A stretch of 64,000 nucleotides of DNA from CAINVV01 sp963663005 (GCA_963663005.2 CAXXHH010000003.1:372001-436000), one strand, 5' to 3'. Counted from the stretch's first letter, positions 1 through 9,585 are shown. Program-made: numbers and translations. Notes: generated by a model from the letters alone, not told the origin.

Positions 1-615
1 AATAAACCGAATAGCATTGTCGGTAAACGCATCCGTTGTATAGAAATCGCCCTCCGGTGCCGGCAATTTAGTGTTGTCGGATGTCAGTCCGCGGCCGCCA
101 ACCGGTTTCAGATAGCTGCAGGCGCCGGCAAGAATTCCATAATAGTGTTCAAAACCGCGTTGCAAGGGCCATTTCTCCTCGCCATGCATACCTACATGCC
201 ATTTCCCGGCCATGTAGGTATGATAGCCAGCAGGTTTAAGAACTTCGGCAATAGTCACACACTGATGATTCAGGTATCCCTTATAACCAGGGACGCCCGC
301 ATCGTTCGGATCCTTATCCTTCTCACCTTTGAAGGGGTCTTCGGCCATCATGCCAATACCGGTCTGGTGCTGATATAACCCGGTCAGTAAACTAGCCCGG
401 GTTGGACAACATCTTGCAGTATTGTAGAATTGGCTAAACCGAACCCCCTTTTTGGCAAGCTTATCCAGATTAGGGGTGGGAATTTCGCTCCCGAAACAAC
501 CAAGATCCGAAAACCCCATATCGTCAGCCAAAATCAGAACGATATTGGGCTTTTGCGCCACGGCCATGTTTAAAGTCAAGGTCGTTGCCAATGTCAACAG
601 TGGTGCCTTATTCAT
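1..615 (-). CDS. Sulfatase (arylsulfatase family), 5' part; 3' end beyond the window
   Basis: This is the N-terminal 205 codons of a type I sulfatase that removes sulfate esters from glycans. The reading frame starts at ATG 615-613 and stays open to base 1. A signal peptide (about residues 1-21, ending MAVAQ) is followed by the metal-binding LADDMG stretch and the formylglycine signature C69-C-P-T-R, where Cys69 is the residue expected to be oxidised. A second conserved block (GKWHVG) is also present. The gene starts 12 bases after the stop of the upstream sulfatase, so it belongs to the same operon and the operon continues past the left edge. It resembles the 5288-6895 sulfatase in this cluster more than the other two. 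The exact substrate cannot be read from this part. Confidence 0.9.
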   Translation of the reverse strand, partial: MNKAPLLTLATTLTLNMAVAQKPNIVLILADDMGFSDLGCFGSEIPTPNLDKLAKKGVRFSQFYNTARCCPTRASLLTGLYQHQTGIGMMAEDPFKGEKDKDPNDAGVPGYKGYLNHQCVTIAEVLKPAGYHTYMAGKWHVGMHGEEKWPLQRGFEHYYGILAGACSYLKPVGGRGLTSDNTKLPAPEGDFYTTDAFTDNAIRFI

Positions 616-627
616 CTTCAACGATTT

Positions 628-2019
628 TTAGTTTTCGCCTACGTTACCCTGAGCATTTTTAAACTGGTGCTCGAGTGCCTCCATTTCGGTAGCTTGTCCT
701 TTATCGCCACAGGATGCCATCCATTCCCGCAGAACCTTATCCATCCTTTCCAGGATAGCCTTATTTCCGGGAACGTTGGCAATATCCTTCATGCAGTATT
801 TGTCGTTCTCCAAATCGTAGAGTTCCACAGCGGGACGATGCTGAAACTTCTCGGTAATCCATTTTGCATTAGCATCTGTTTTACCCTTTTCCTGCCATTT
901 TTTGAATAGCGGTTTGATGGTCTCAGTGTTCTGAAATTTGACTTCGGGGGTCAGGTTAACGATGTAGCGATATTTCTTGTCGGCCACCGAGCGGATTCCG
1001 TAGAAATCGCTGCCATCAAAAATTCCGCGTGTTGTCTGCAACGAGAAAGTATATTGCTTGTGCTCTTTCGCTTTGCCTGTCAAAAGTGGAAGTAAGCTTT
1101 TGCCATCAATTGGCGCCAGGGGCTTTACTCCGGCTATCTCAAGAAATGTAGGAAGAATGTCTATATATTCAACCAGTGCATCCGATTTTGATTGGGGCTT
1201 AATGACACCTGGCCACCTGACCAGACACGCCGAATGAACGCCCACATCGTAGCAAGTCCATTTAGCGAATGGCAGACTGTTCCCTTGTTCACTTAAATAT
1301 ACCACTACAGATTTATCAGCAATCTTGTATTTATCCAGTTTCCCCAGTAATGTGCTAAACTCATTATCCATGTAATTGATCTCGGCCAGGTACTTGCAGA
1401 ACTGAGTTCGGGTCTCCGGGATATCCACGTAGTATGGCGGCAATTTGATCTTTGCGGGATCAAAAAGATCCGGGTTTCCCTTGTTCCATGGTGTATGAGG
1501 TTGATTGGAGGTCACGAAAAGACAGAAAGGCTGGTGCCTGGAGTTACAGACATTGATGAACGAATCGACGGCCGCAAAATTTATGTCGTTGCTCTCCGTT
1601 AAAGGAGAATAGAGATCCCATGGAAATACGGATTTTGGCTGAACGTGCGATTTACCGATCAAGGCAACCTGGTACCCGGCAGGCTTCAAATGCTGAATAA
1701 TACTTAGCGTTCCTTCCTTCGCCATGGTATGGTTGGGAAATGCCCCCGTTTTAACAGGCCATAAACCCGTGTAAAGATTGTGGCGTGTAGGGGAACACAT
1801 TGGCGCAGACTGATATGCCTTGGAAAACCGGATGCCCTGAGTCGCGAAATTGTCGATCGTCGGGGTTTTGGAATCCGGGCTTCCGTAACAACCCAAATCG
1901 TAATAAGAACAATCGTCGGCCAGGAACAAAACCAAATTTGGTTTACCTGTATTTTGAGCAGATAAGCTCAGCATTGCACAAGCGGCGAATGCCGAGAGAA
2001 CAGCTTTTTGCTTCTTCAC
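628..2019 (-). CDS. Sulfatase, heparan N-sulfatase-like
   Basis: Secreted type I sulfatase of 463 aa. A signal peptide covers about residues 1-22. The LADD metal-binding motif lies near residue 34, and the formylglycine signature C75-S-P-T-R is followed by HNLYTG. The layout, including the QPHTPW segment in the middle, is that of the N-sulfoglucosamine sulfohydrolase-like branch, but this does not prove N-sulfatase activity. The frame begins with GTG (2019-2017), as no in-frame ATG fits the signal peptide. It sits 14 bases after the DUF4965 gene and 12 bases before the next sulfatase, so it is one cistron of the sulfatase operon. It probably acts in the periplasm on imported oligosaccharides. 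Confidence 0.9.
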   Translation of the reverse strand: MKKQKAVLSAFAACAMLSLSAQNTGKPNLVLFLADDCSYYDLGCYGSPDSKTPTIDNFATQGIRFSKAYQSAPMCSPTRHNLYTGLWPVKTGAFPNHTMAKEGTLSIIQHLKPAGYQVALIGKSHVQPKSVFPWDLYSPLTESNDINFAAVDSFINVCNSRHQPFCLFVTSNQPHTPWNKGNPDLFDPAKIKLPPYYVDIPETRTQFCKYLAEINYMDNEFSTLLGKLDKYKIADKSVVVYLSEQGNSLPFAKWTCYDVGVHSACLVRWPGVIKPQSKSDALVEYIDILPTFLEIAGVKPLAPIDGKSLLPLLTGKAKEHKQYTFSLQTTRGIFDGSDFYGIRSVADKKYRYIVNLTPEVKFQNTETIKPLFKKWQEKGKTDANAKWITEKFQHRPAVELYDLENDKYCMKDIANVPGNKAILERMDKVLREWMASCGDKGQATEMEALEHQFKNAQGNVGEN

Positions 2020-2033
2020 TCTGTTGTATCTAT

Positions 2034-4088
2034 TTATTTCTTGGATAATTTTTCTTTAAGCAATTTTATGTACACTCCACCAACGACCGAGCGGGCAATG
2101 AATCCGCGCAACTCACCACTTTTAGTCCAGTACCAGTCTGTCATTGGAACGCGATCAGGTGTTTCATTCAGAAAATTGTAAACTGGCTTTATCAATTCGC
2201 TGAATTGCTGATTTGAATTTGACATTGTGGCAGACCATATTACCCAGTCCAGTTTGGTATATGTTTCGCGATTATCCAAAGGCAGTCCATAATGGTTCAT
2301 ACTTTTCAGATAGTAGGTAAGCTCCTTTTCTTTAACACTTTTCGGAAACAGATTGAACCCTAAAAGTTCGTCCCAAACCATGTTATATTTTTGCGACCAC
2401 GATCCGGGTTTGTCGAAAGCCAGTTTAAAATGATCACCATCGGCCGCTTCCTGCACCCACTTCTGAGACAATTCGGTGGCAACTTTCTTATATGCCGTCG
2501 CCTCAGCGGTAAGTCCCTGCATGTCGCAAAGCAGCGCATAGGATGCAATACCCATAATTGCCTTCACCGAGAGATTGGTGTTATGTGCGAGGTGTCCGGC
2601 AAAATCGTCTGTGCACAGCTGATTCTCTGGATCAAAACCCTTTTCTTTCAGATACTCTGCCCATTTCGTGATGGTTTTCCAATAGGTTGCTGCATACTTT
2701 GCATTGCCATCCGTTTTTGCAATTGCACCGGCTAATATCAGCATGTTACCACACTCTTCAACAGGCATCTGGGAAACTTCCGTTTTTTCGCCACCACCAT
2801 ATTTTTGACCATTACCCAGCGGATATTTGCCGATATCGTGAGGTGCATAAGGCCAAGGCCAGCGTCCTGATTCGGCATATTCAAAGATTGGCGTTGTTTG
2901 AGCCTTGATCAGTTCCGGATTCAGGTACAGGAAAAAAGGTGCAGCCGGATAGAAGACGTCCACCGTTCCCATGGAACCGTTGCTGAAATTTTCTTTAGAA
3001 AAACAGAGCATCCGACCATTTTCTTCTTTTACAACTTTGTGAGCCGCCATACACTGTCTGTAGGCTAAGGCACAAATCACACTGTATTCTTTACCACCGG
3101 CTTTCTCAGCTTTAGCCATTAAATCTTTGTCATAAGTCGTGCAGCGATTCTTAATTGTCGCGTATTCCTTGTCGGCAGTCAGCAGTAATTCATCGATCCC
3201 GGAGAATTTTTTCTTCCAATAGCCCTCCAACTTTTTACCAAAATATTCGACAGATAATACATCATCATAGGCCAGCATGAGGTGTTTCTCGGCAATAGCG
3301 TCCGGCTGAATTTTAACCGGAATAGTATATGCCACGACCGCATTCAACTCTCCCTGACGTTTTCCCTGATCTGCCTCAACTGTTTCAGGAAACGGCTTTC
3401 CGTCCGTAAAAGCAATAAACGCATCATCGCTTCGTCCTGCGAAAGAAGACTTTACATCATTTTTATCCAATGCTGCATACAAATATCCCCAATCAATGCG
3501 GAGGTCGTCGCCACTTTTTTGAAGAACCGGCTGATCTTTGCTACCAATCTTCAATACCTGAAGCTGTTGAACACTCTGCTTACCCCAGGTAATTTGCTGT
3601 GACCTGTTATCCACGGAAGTAAGACCTGAGATCCCAATATAGATTTCTGCGGTGTGGCTTTTCTTGTCCTTCGAGCTAAAACTCCATGTGATATAACTCA
3701 GCGGACGGGTAACCAAGTCAATATCCTCCAAAATTAATGGGGATAGAAAGTTCAGTTTAATTTCTACGCCATCCTGCAAAAATGAAAATGTGGTCTGCGT
3801 TGGAGTAAGCTCTGCTCCGGTTGATTTGGCAGCCGGCACGAAAGCCGGAAGTTTGCCCATCAGACGATAGGTTTTACCATCAATACGAACCATACTATGA
3901 ATTGGCATGGACTTGCCCGTCCAGTGTGTTGTTTCGGTGCGGGTTGGAACTTCGTCGGGCGACCAAATGCTAAAATATGGATCGTGCGTGATGAGCGGAT
4001 AAGAAGGAGCTCTGAAATTACTCACTTGCGCAAAAAGCGAAAACGTGTTTACGAGGATAAGCGTAAAAATTAATCTTACTTTGTTCAT
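2034..4088 (-). CDS. DUF4965/glutaminase-A-like protein (six-hairpin fold)
   Basis: Secreted 684-aa protein of the family annotated through DUF4964, DUF5127, DUF4965 and DUF1793, related to fungal glutaminase A. A signal peptide covers about residues 1-20. The family-typical N-terminal block (PLITHDPYFSIWS) follows directly, then a beta-rich middle, and a C-terminal half with the alpha/alpha-toroid character of GtaA-like proteins (EECGNM, CTDDFAGHLAHN). In Bacteroidota these genes are common inside PULs, where the glutaminase label may be misleading and a glycan-directed role is plausible. Here it is embedded between a GH5-like gene (31 bases upstream) and a sulfatase (14 bases downstream), which favours a role in sulfated-glycan breakdown. 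That role is inferred from context only. Confidence 0.85.
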   Translation of the reverse strand: MNKVRLIFTLILVNTFSLFAQVSNFRAPSYPLITHDPYFSIWSPDEVPTRTETTHWTGKSMPIHSMVRIDGKTYRLMGKLPAFVPAAKSTGAELTPTQTTFSFLQDGVEIKLNFLSPLILEDIDLVTRPLSYITWSFSSKDKKSHTAEIYIGISGLTSVDNRSQQITWGKQSVQQLQVLKIGSKDQPVLQKSGDDLRIDWGYLYAALDKNDVKSSFAGRSDDAFIAFTDGKPFPETVEADQGKRQGELNAVVAYTIPVKIQPDAIAEKHLMLAYDDVLSVEYFGKKLEGYWKKKFSGIDELLLTADKEYATIKNRCTTYDKDLMAKAEKAGGKEYSVICALAYRQCMAAHKVVKEENGRMLCFSKENFSNGSMGTVDVFYPAAPFFLYLNPELIKAQTTPIFEYAESGRWPWPYAPHDIGKYPLGNGQKYGGGEKTEVSQMPVEECGNMLILAGAIAKTDGNAKYAATYWKTITKWAEYLKEKGFDPENQLCTDDFAGHLAHNTNLSVKAIMGIASYALLCDMQGLTAEATAYKKVATELSQKWVQEAADGDHFKLAFDKPGSWSQKYNMVWDELLGFNLFPKSVKEKELTYYLKSMNHYGLPLDNRETYTKLDWVIWSATMSNSNQQFSELIKPVYNFLNETPDRVPMTDWYWTKSGELRGFIARSVVGGVYIKLLKEKLSKK

Positions 4089-4119
4089 TGTATAAAATAT
4101 GTTGCTTGTTATAATGTAA

Positions 4120-5172
4120 TTATTTACCTGTCAGACTTTTAATCAGATCAACTTCTTCTTGTTTGTATGGAGTTCCGTCCGGGTGGAAAATTTCGTGAAA
4201 CCACAGTTTCGGTTCGGCGCCATTTGGTATCGGTTCATCCCATGCGTATTTGGTATTTGATTTCCCGGCTACCAATCCCCAGTTGATCGCGCCAATATTT
4301 TGTTTCTTCAGCATAGGCATGATATTCAGGAATGTGCTGTTGTTTCGGCGTGCCATATATTCAGAACAGACTAACGGACGGTTATAACGCTTCAGCGTAT
4401 CAATGGCAGCCTGATGTTTCGCTGGATTTTCATAGTTATGATAGGTGATAATATCTGAATTCTCAACCTGATATTTATTGAAATCACTCAGTCTCAAACT
4501 CCAAACAGCAGAAGAAAGCGGTTGTGACGGACGCACAGCCCATCCCCATTCGAAAACCAGTTTTAGCAAAGGCATCGACTTATTTCCGTAATTTGAATTT
4601 CCTGGCTCGTTGTACAAATCCCAGAGAGCTATCCGTTTATCATTCTTGAATGTTGTGAGGACATCTTTCACGTAAGCTTCCAAAATTTTAACAAGGTTAG
4701 GATCTTTAAACAGCAGATCACCCGGATCGCGTACCCAGCCAGAATTATGAACACCCGGCTTTGGATCTGGTTGTTTGCCAGCGGCATATGTCGCATTCCA
4801 GCAATCGTCGAAGAAAACGAAAATCGTTTTGATTCCATGCTTCGTTGCAATAGTCAGATAGGTATCCATTCTTTTCTTGAATCCCTCCTTGTCGACCTGC
4901 CAGGCCAGGTGGTGCAGATAAACGCGCATTACATTCATCCCGATTCCCTCGGCCCATCCTAACTCACGATCAATTGTTTTGGCATCAAATGATCCTGCCT
5001 GCCAGGTTTCCAATTGATTGATAGCGGTGCTTGGATTAAAATTACTGCCACGAAGCCAGCCGTTTTCTACAGACCATGCTTTAGCCTTCTCCAGATTCCA
5101 CTGATTCTTTTGGCTAAACCCTAAATAGCTGCAGCTCAAAAGAACGATCAGAGCAAAAATTTTTGTTTTCAT
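4120..5172 (-). CDS. GH5-like (beta/alpha)8 glycoside hydrolase
   Basis: Secreted 350-aa TIM-barrel hydrolase, often labelled cellulase-family or 1,4-beta-xylanase-like. I start it at ATG 5172-5170 because a clean signal peptide begins there (MKTKIFALIVLLSCSYLGFSQ); a 16-residue upstream extension is possible but lacks signal-peptide logic. The motif LYNEPG supplies the likely acid/base Glu, and CSEYMAR near the C-terminus carries the likely nucleophile Glu, as in clan GH-A. It lies 115 bases downstream of a sulfatase and 31 bases upstream of the DUF4965 gene in the same direction. A role in cleaving a sulfated polysaccharide backbone is inferred; I cannot assign a GH5 subfamily or linkage. 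Confidence 0.82.
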   Translation of the reverse strand: MKTKIFALIVLLSCSYLGFSQKNQWNLEKAKAWSVENGWLRGSNFNPSTAINQLETWQAGSFDAKTIDRELGWAEGIGMNVMRVYLHHLAWQVDKEGFKKRMDTYLTIATKHGIKTIFVFFDDCWNATYAAGKQPDPKPGVHNSGWVRDPGDLLFKDPNLVKILEAYVKDVLTTFKNDKRIALWDLYNEPGNSNYGNKSMPLLKLVFEWGWAVRPSQPLSSAVWSLRLSDFNKYQVENSDIITYHNYENPAKHQAAIDTLKRYNRPLVCSEYMARRNNSTFLNIMPMLKKQNIGAINWGLVAGKSNTKYAWDEPIPNGAEPKLWFHEIFHPDGTPYKQEEVDLIKSLTGK

Positions 5173-5287
5173 GTGTATCGTTTTTGTTTTTTTAGTCACA
5201 TGGAATACCCACATATTCATTTTCGGTCGGTTTGACCATACATTTATGGGTATTTCATTCGGTTTGGTTTTTCTATTTATACTGATT

Positions 5288-6895
5288 CTATTTATTCACA
5301 CGTTTTATCCACGCTTGCCATATCTCATCCATCTGTTTTACCTTTTCAGGATATTTCGCAGCGAGGTCGGTTGATTCGGTACGGTCTTCAGTCAGATTGA
5401 AAAGCTCCCATGGTTTATTTTTCAAGGATGATACTTTCCAATCACCCGTTCTGACTGCTCTTCCTCCTTCATGTTCCCAATAGAGGGTGTCATGAATTGA
5501 AGTCGCCTTGCCGGTTAATAACGGAAGAAGGTTACGGCCATCGAGTTTATCCGTTTTCAATCCATTCACCTCGGCAGGATATGAAGCCTTGGCTAAGCTC
5601 ATGCACGTTGGCAGGATATCAATTACATGTCCTACACCCCTATTGATGGCATTTTCTTTCTGCTTTAACCCTTTTGGCCAGTTAACAATAAAAGGCGTAC
5701 AGGTTCCACCTTCGAAAGACTCCTTTTTCCAATAGCGGAAGGGAGAATTCACCGCATTAGCCCAGGCAGCGCCAATAGAGTTCCAGGTATTCTGAGCACC
5801 CGGTTCGCGAACACCATGAGCAATAGGTGTGGAATCGCGCATAAAACCTGGTCGGTCGAAACCTGGCTGATAGCCTCTTTCAGGTGAAGCGCCATTATCC
5901 GACATGAAAAAGATTATGGTATTTTCGTATTTACCCGCCTCTTTCAATTTCTTGATGATCTGCCCGACACCCTGATCAAGCCTGTCAACCATGGCCGCAT
6001 GAACAGCCATATTGTTCGCCTCCATCTCTTTCTCGGTGCAATCTGCCCATGATTTTCCCGAAGTATTCGGTGGCAACTTGCAGGTAGCCGGGTCAATTAG
6101 TTTCAAATCTACCATCCGCTGGTAGCGTTTGCTACGGAGTACATCCCAGCCGTCTTTGTACACACCTTTATATTTGGCGATTTCCTCCGGACGGGCATGA
6201 AGAGGCCAGTGGGGCGCTGTGTGTGCCACGTAAAGGAAAAACGGTTTATCATCTTTTGTGAATTGGTCAATGAGATCGAGCGATTTTTGCGTGACAAAAT
6301 CCGTCATGTAAAAATCTGAAGGAACCGTTTTAATCGGTTCTTCATTATGAACCAGACTGAATGGGTCAAAGTAATTAACTACTCCCCAAATGACACCGTA
6401 ATGTTCTTCAAATCCTCTGTTGCAAGGATAATTTGCCAAGGGTGAAAATGGACCGTGATCGGTCTGATGCGCAAGCCAGCGCAGCTGTTCTTCTTTATCA
6501 TCAACCGGTTTTGTCAGAGAGAGATGCCACTTACCCGACATTCCCGTATGATACCCGCTCCCTTTTAAGACTTCGGCAATCGTGGCAGCATTCATGTTGA
6601 GATTAACACCCATTCCGTTGATACCCACGCTTTGCGGATATTGACCCGTCATCAGTGAAGCCCTGGTGGGGCAACATCTGGCACAGTTATAGAATTGCGT
6701 AAATCGCACACCCGTTTTGGCTAGTTTATCGAGGTTTGGAGTCTGAATCTCTCCGCCATAGCATCCAAGATCCGAATAACCCATATCGTCAGCCAAAATG
6801 AGGACTATATTCGGTCGGTTGGAGTCGGCCTTTTGAGCATAAAGCTGTCCGGAAAGAACTGTAAGTCCGGAAAGAAGTAAACTATCTATTCTCAT
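5288..6895 (-). CDS. Arylsulfatase
   Basis: Secreted type I sulfatase of 535 aa, the longest complete one in the cluster. A signal peptide covers about residues 1-20. LADDMGYSDLG (about residues 34-44) supplies metal ligands and C74-C-P-T-R is the formylglycine signature. GKWHLS and a later FMSDNGASPERGY block complete the active site. The AlkP-superfamily arylsulfatase architecture matches the truncated gene at the left edge, so the two may be paralogues. It follows the 6938-8347 sulfatase after 42 bases and precedes the GH5-like gene. A signal peptide without a lipobox suggests the periplasm. Confidence 0.92.
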   Translation of the reverse strand: MRIDSLLLSGLTVLSGQLYAQKADSNRPNIVLILADDMGYSDLGCYGGEIQTPNLDKLAKTGVRFTQFYNCARCCPTRASLMTGQYPQSVGINGMGVNLNMNAATIAEVLKGSGYHTGMSGKWHLSLTKPVDDKEEQLRWLAHQTDHGPFSPLANYPCNRGFEEHYGVIWGVVNYFDPFSLVHNEEPIKTVPSDFYMTDFVTQKSLDLIDQFTKDDKPFFLYVAHTAPHWPLHARPEEIAKYKGVYKDGWDVLRSKRYQRMVDLKLIDPATCKLPPNTSGKSWADCTEKEMEANNMAVHAAMVDRLDQGVGQIIKKLKEAGKYENTIIFFMSDNGASPERGYQPGFDRPGFMRDSTPIAHGVREPGAQNTWNSIGAAWANAVNSPFRYWKKESFEGGTCTPFIVNWPKGLKQKENAINRGVGHVIDILPTCMSLAKASYPAEVNGLKTDKLDGRNLLPLLTGKATSIHDTLYWEHEGGRAVRTGDWKVSSLKNKPWELFNLTEDRTESTDLAAKYPEKVKQMDEIWQAWIKRVNK

Positions 6896-6937
6896 TTATA
6901 CGTGTATAATTTGTTTTTAAAGATCTGTTCTAATTTC

Positions 6938-8347
6938 CTAATTTTTATGCTTGCCCTGGCTGGCTGCTTTTTGATATTCCCAGGTATCCAGGATTATTCC
7001 GGGATCTTTTTGCTCTTTGATCCACGAATCCAATGCCGCTGAGAGTCGTTGTTTTGTGGCGGCGAGCTTCTCGTCAGCAATCAGGTTGTGCATATTTCCG
7101 GGGTCAGTCACCGAGTTGTACAACTCTTCGGCAGGACGGTGCAAATAGCGGTTAACCAGGAAATTGGTATGCTCGTTATTAGTTGATTCAAACATCCATG
7201 ACGGCCAGTAGCGTTCAGAATTCGTCTGACCCATAATCCATTTCAGGATATAGAGTTTTTCGGGCTGAAGATTCCGGATGTAATTGAAGGTTCCGTCGGA
7301 AATGGCACGAATAGGATAGGCTGGTCCTTCCGGAATATTGTTATGCATGAAATAGGCATAGTCACGATGTTTATCTGTTTTCCCCTTCAGTACCGGAAGA
7401 AAACTATGTCCGTCAAATTCCTTCTTAACACTCTGATCGCCGGCAATTTCGAGGATCGTAGGAAGCACGTCACAATATTGGATCATCGCATCCGTCCTTT
7501 TCCCTGCAGGAACGACGTTCGGCCATTTTACAATGAAACCTGTATGGACGCCGGTATTCCAGTTGGTCCATTTACAGCCAGGCCATTGAGCGCCTTGTTC
7601 GGACGTGAAAAGTATGACCGTATTTTCGGCTTCGCCGGATTTCTCCAAAACGTCCAGCACCTTTCCCATTTGATTATCGAGTTCCTCAATTTCGGCAAGG
7701 TATTTGCAAAATTCCACCCTCGACTCCTTCGTGTCGGCGATGTGTTCAGGCAGTTTAACCGTTTTGGGATCGAAATGAGAAGGATCACCGACCGTCCATG
7801 GACAATGCGGCATCGTAAATGCGACAGTCAGGAAGAAGGGTTGCGATTTATCCCTTTTTATAAAACTCTCAATCTCAGATGAATTGAAGTCGGCAGTTGG
7901 ACTTGTGCAATTTCGTTCGACGCCCTCAACCATTTCGAATTGATAGATAGGCAGCGGATTCAGGTGAAGTTTCCCGGCCAATCCGACGCGATACCCCAAA
8001 GGTTTCAGATACTGACCGGTTCCCTTAATGTCTGATCTTGCATTGACATGATTCCAGCACACACCATTTGACATCGGATATCGTCCGGTATGCAACTCAG
8101 CACGACAGGGAACGCACATCGACATCGACAAAAATGCCTTATTGAAAACGACTCCGTTATTCGCTAAATTTTCAATATTGGGCAACTTCAAATTTGTACC
8201 TCCATACACCGGAAGATCGGTATAGGTGCAATCATCAGCCATGATAATCAAAATGTTTGGCTGCTTTTTTACTTCACCTTTCGCGAAGGCATCCAATTGA
8301 AAAAAGGAAGAGAACAATCCTAAAAAAACCCCAATCTCAGTTTTCAT
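6938..8347 (-). CDS. Sulfatase with unusual C-V-P-C-R maturation motif
   Basis: Secreted 469-aa type I sulfatase, similar in plan to the 628-2019 gene. A signal peptide covers about residues 1-22, then NILIIMADDC with metal-binding Asp residues. The formylglycine signature reads C78-V-P-C81-R82, followed by AELHTG. The position after Pro is usually Ser, Thr or Ala; here it is Cys, which leaves the minimal C-x-P-x-R rule intact. Later blocks (TMPHCPW, FTSEQGAQW) agree with the heparan N-sulfatase-like branch. It begins 41 bases after the GH43/GH117-like gene, as second cistron of the enzyme operon. Substrate unknown. Confidence 0.9.
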   Translation of the reverse strand: MKTEIGVFLGLFSSFFQLDAFAKGEVKKQPNILIIMADDCTYTDLPVYGGTNLKLPNIENLANNGVVFNKAFLSMSMCVPCRAELHTGRYPMSNGVCWNHVNARSDIKGTGQYLKPLGYRVGLAGKLHLNPLPIYQFEMVEGVERNCTSPTADFNSSEIESFIKRDKSQPFFLTVAFTMPHCPWTVGDPSHFDPKTVKLPEHIADTKESRVEFCKYLAEIEELDNQMGKVLDVLEKSGEAENTVILFTSEQGAQWPGCKWTNWNTGVHTGFIVKWPNVVPAGKRTDAMIQYCDVLPTILEIAGDQSVKKEFDGHSFLPVLKGKTDKHRDYAYFMHNNIPEGPAYPIRAISDGTFNYIRNLQPEKLYILKWIMGQTNSERYWPSWMFESTNNEHTNFLVNRYLHRPAEELYNSVTDPGNMHNLIADEKLAATKQRLSAALDSWIKEQKDPGIILDTWEYQKAASQGKHKN

Positions 8348-8388
8348 CTGTGTACAATTTATTTTTTTAGTAACTTGATAATCAATAC

Positions 8389-9585
8389 TTATTTTGCAGT
8401 AAAACCGTTATAAAATTTCTCTGCTCTTTTGATATCCGGCATTAATCTGCCATTGACCCATTTAACCGGAACAATCGCCGGGCGACAGGTTACAGGATAT
8501 TTCGTTCCCATCTGGCCACGCGGATTGAAGAATGTAGATGACCAAAATTGACCTTCCCTGTCCGCAAAAATATTGTTATGCCCGCCTTCCATTATTGCCG
8601 GATAGCGCTTTCCGTATGGGCCATATATATTCCCGGATTCAGACACAACAACGTCATAGCTGTGTACATTATCAAGTTTCTGGTTTTCATTGCGTATGAA
8701 TGTATATGTGCCATCTCCCTTGTCGACCGACCATACTGTCTGCAACAACTGGTACTTACCATGATGCTTCGTCATGTAGATGCCCTCAATATATGGTTCC
8801 GGGTTATATGGTGTCTCTGCAAAACGTTTAAAAGGTTCGGCAACATCACTCAAGTCTTTTTTCATTTTAGCAATGAAATGATTGTGTCCGATCAGGAAAA
8901 CATCACCATTATCATCTTCAAACACACTTAGGTCGATGTTCGGGAATATGGCCTTTTCGCTGTTTCCTGCAATATTTTTATAGGGACCTTCAGGCTTTCC
9001 TGAAGTACTTTCAAGCACAAACGAGCCTGCTCCCCCATTTAAGCAAGCTGCTATCAACCATTTCTTCTGTGATTTGATGTAGTGCAACTCCGGAGCCCAA
9101 AGAGCACGATGGATAGAATCCAGGGGATCCTTATTGACGGATAAAGCACCGGCTTTGACGGGTTTTCCAACTTTTTGCCATGAAGCGGCATCTCTATCAA
9201 AACTCCAGATCAGCCCCATAGCCTCCCAGTTTTTCATATCCCGGGATTTCCACATATAAAGACCATCGTTGTAATCCCAGCAATGTGGATTACCATTTGG
9301 AAATTTCCTCCCGGGAGTGGCAGTTGTACCAGTCATGTAATAATTTCCATCTGGTCCGTAGGTAATAAATGCATCTCTCATCCAATGGTTAAGGATGGGA
9401 ACTACGCATGACGGAACGGTGAGTTCTTTATTGCCGACCGGAGCGCTTGGATCGCTGAATTCTGAACTAATTTTAGAATTCTTCTGACTATTTGCGATTG
9501 TTCCTGATTGCTGATTTTGTCCAAAAGACGGGAATATGGCAATAAACAGCATGACCACACCCAAAAGGCAAATTTGTTTTTTCAT
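8389..9585 (-). CDS. GH43/GH117-like five-bladed beta-propeller glycosidase
   Basis: Secreted 398-aa glycosidase-like protein and first gene of the enzyme operon. A signal peptide covers about residues 1-22. The mature part shows a beta-propeller pattern: MRDAFITYGPDGNYYMTGTT with a likely catalytic-base Asp, WAPELHYI, a mid-propeller IDLSVFEDDNGDVFLIGHN, and EPYIEGIYM, whose Glu is a candidate general acid. These blocks resemble clan GH-F/GH43 and the GH117 group; I cannot separate them by eye. The gene is preceded by an intrinsic terminator that isolates it from susD, so the sulfatase operon probably has its own promoter in the 115 bases between. Exo-acting debranching of the sulfated glycan is inferred. 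Confidence 0.75.
   Translation of the reverse strand: MKKQICLLGVVMLFIAIFPSFGQNQQSGTIANSQKNSKISSEFSDPSAPVGNKELTVPSCVVPILNHWMRDAFITYGPDGNYYMTGTTATPGRKFPNGNPHCWDYNDGLYMWKSRDMKNWEAMGLIWSFDRDAASWQKVGKPVKAGALSVNKDPLDSIHRALWAPELHYIKSQKKWLIAACLNGGAGSFVLESTSGKPEGPYKNIAGNSEKAIFPNIDLSVFEDDNGDVFLIGHNHFIAKMKKDLSDVAEPFKRFAETPYNPEPYIEGIYMTKHHGKYQLLQTVWSVDKGDGTYTFIRNENQKLDNVHSYDVVVSESGNIYGPYGKRYPAIMEGGHNNIFADREGQFWSSTFFNPRGQMGTKYPVTCRPAIVPVKWVNGRLMPDIKRAEKFYNGFTAK

Noticed and set aside
7343..7882. 179-aa open frame on the plus strand
   Set aside because: It is antisense to the strongly conserved sulfatase frame at 6938-8347 and shows no recognisable protein pattern.
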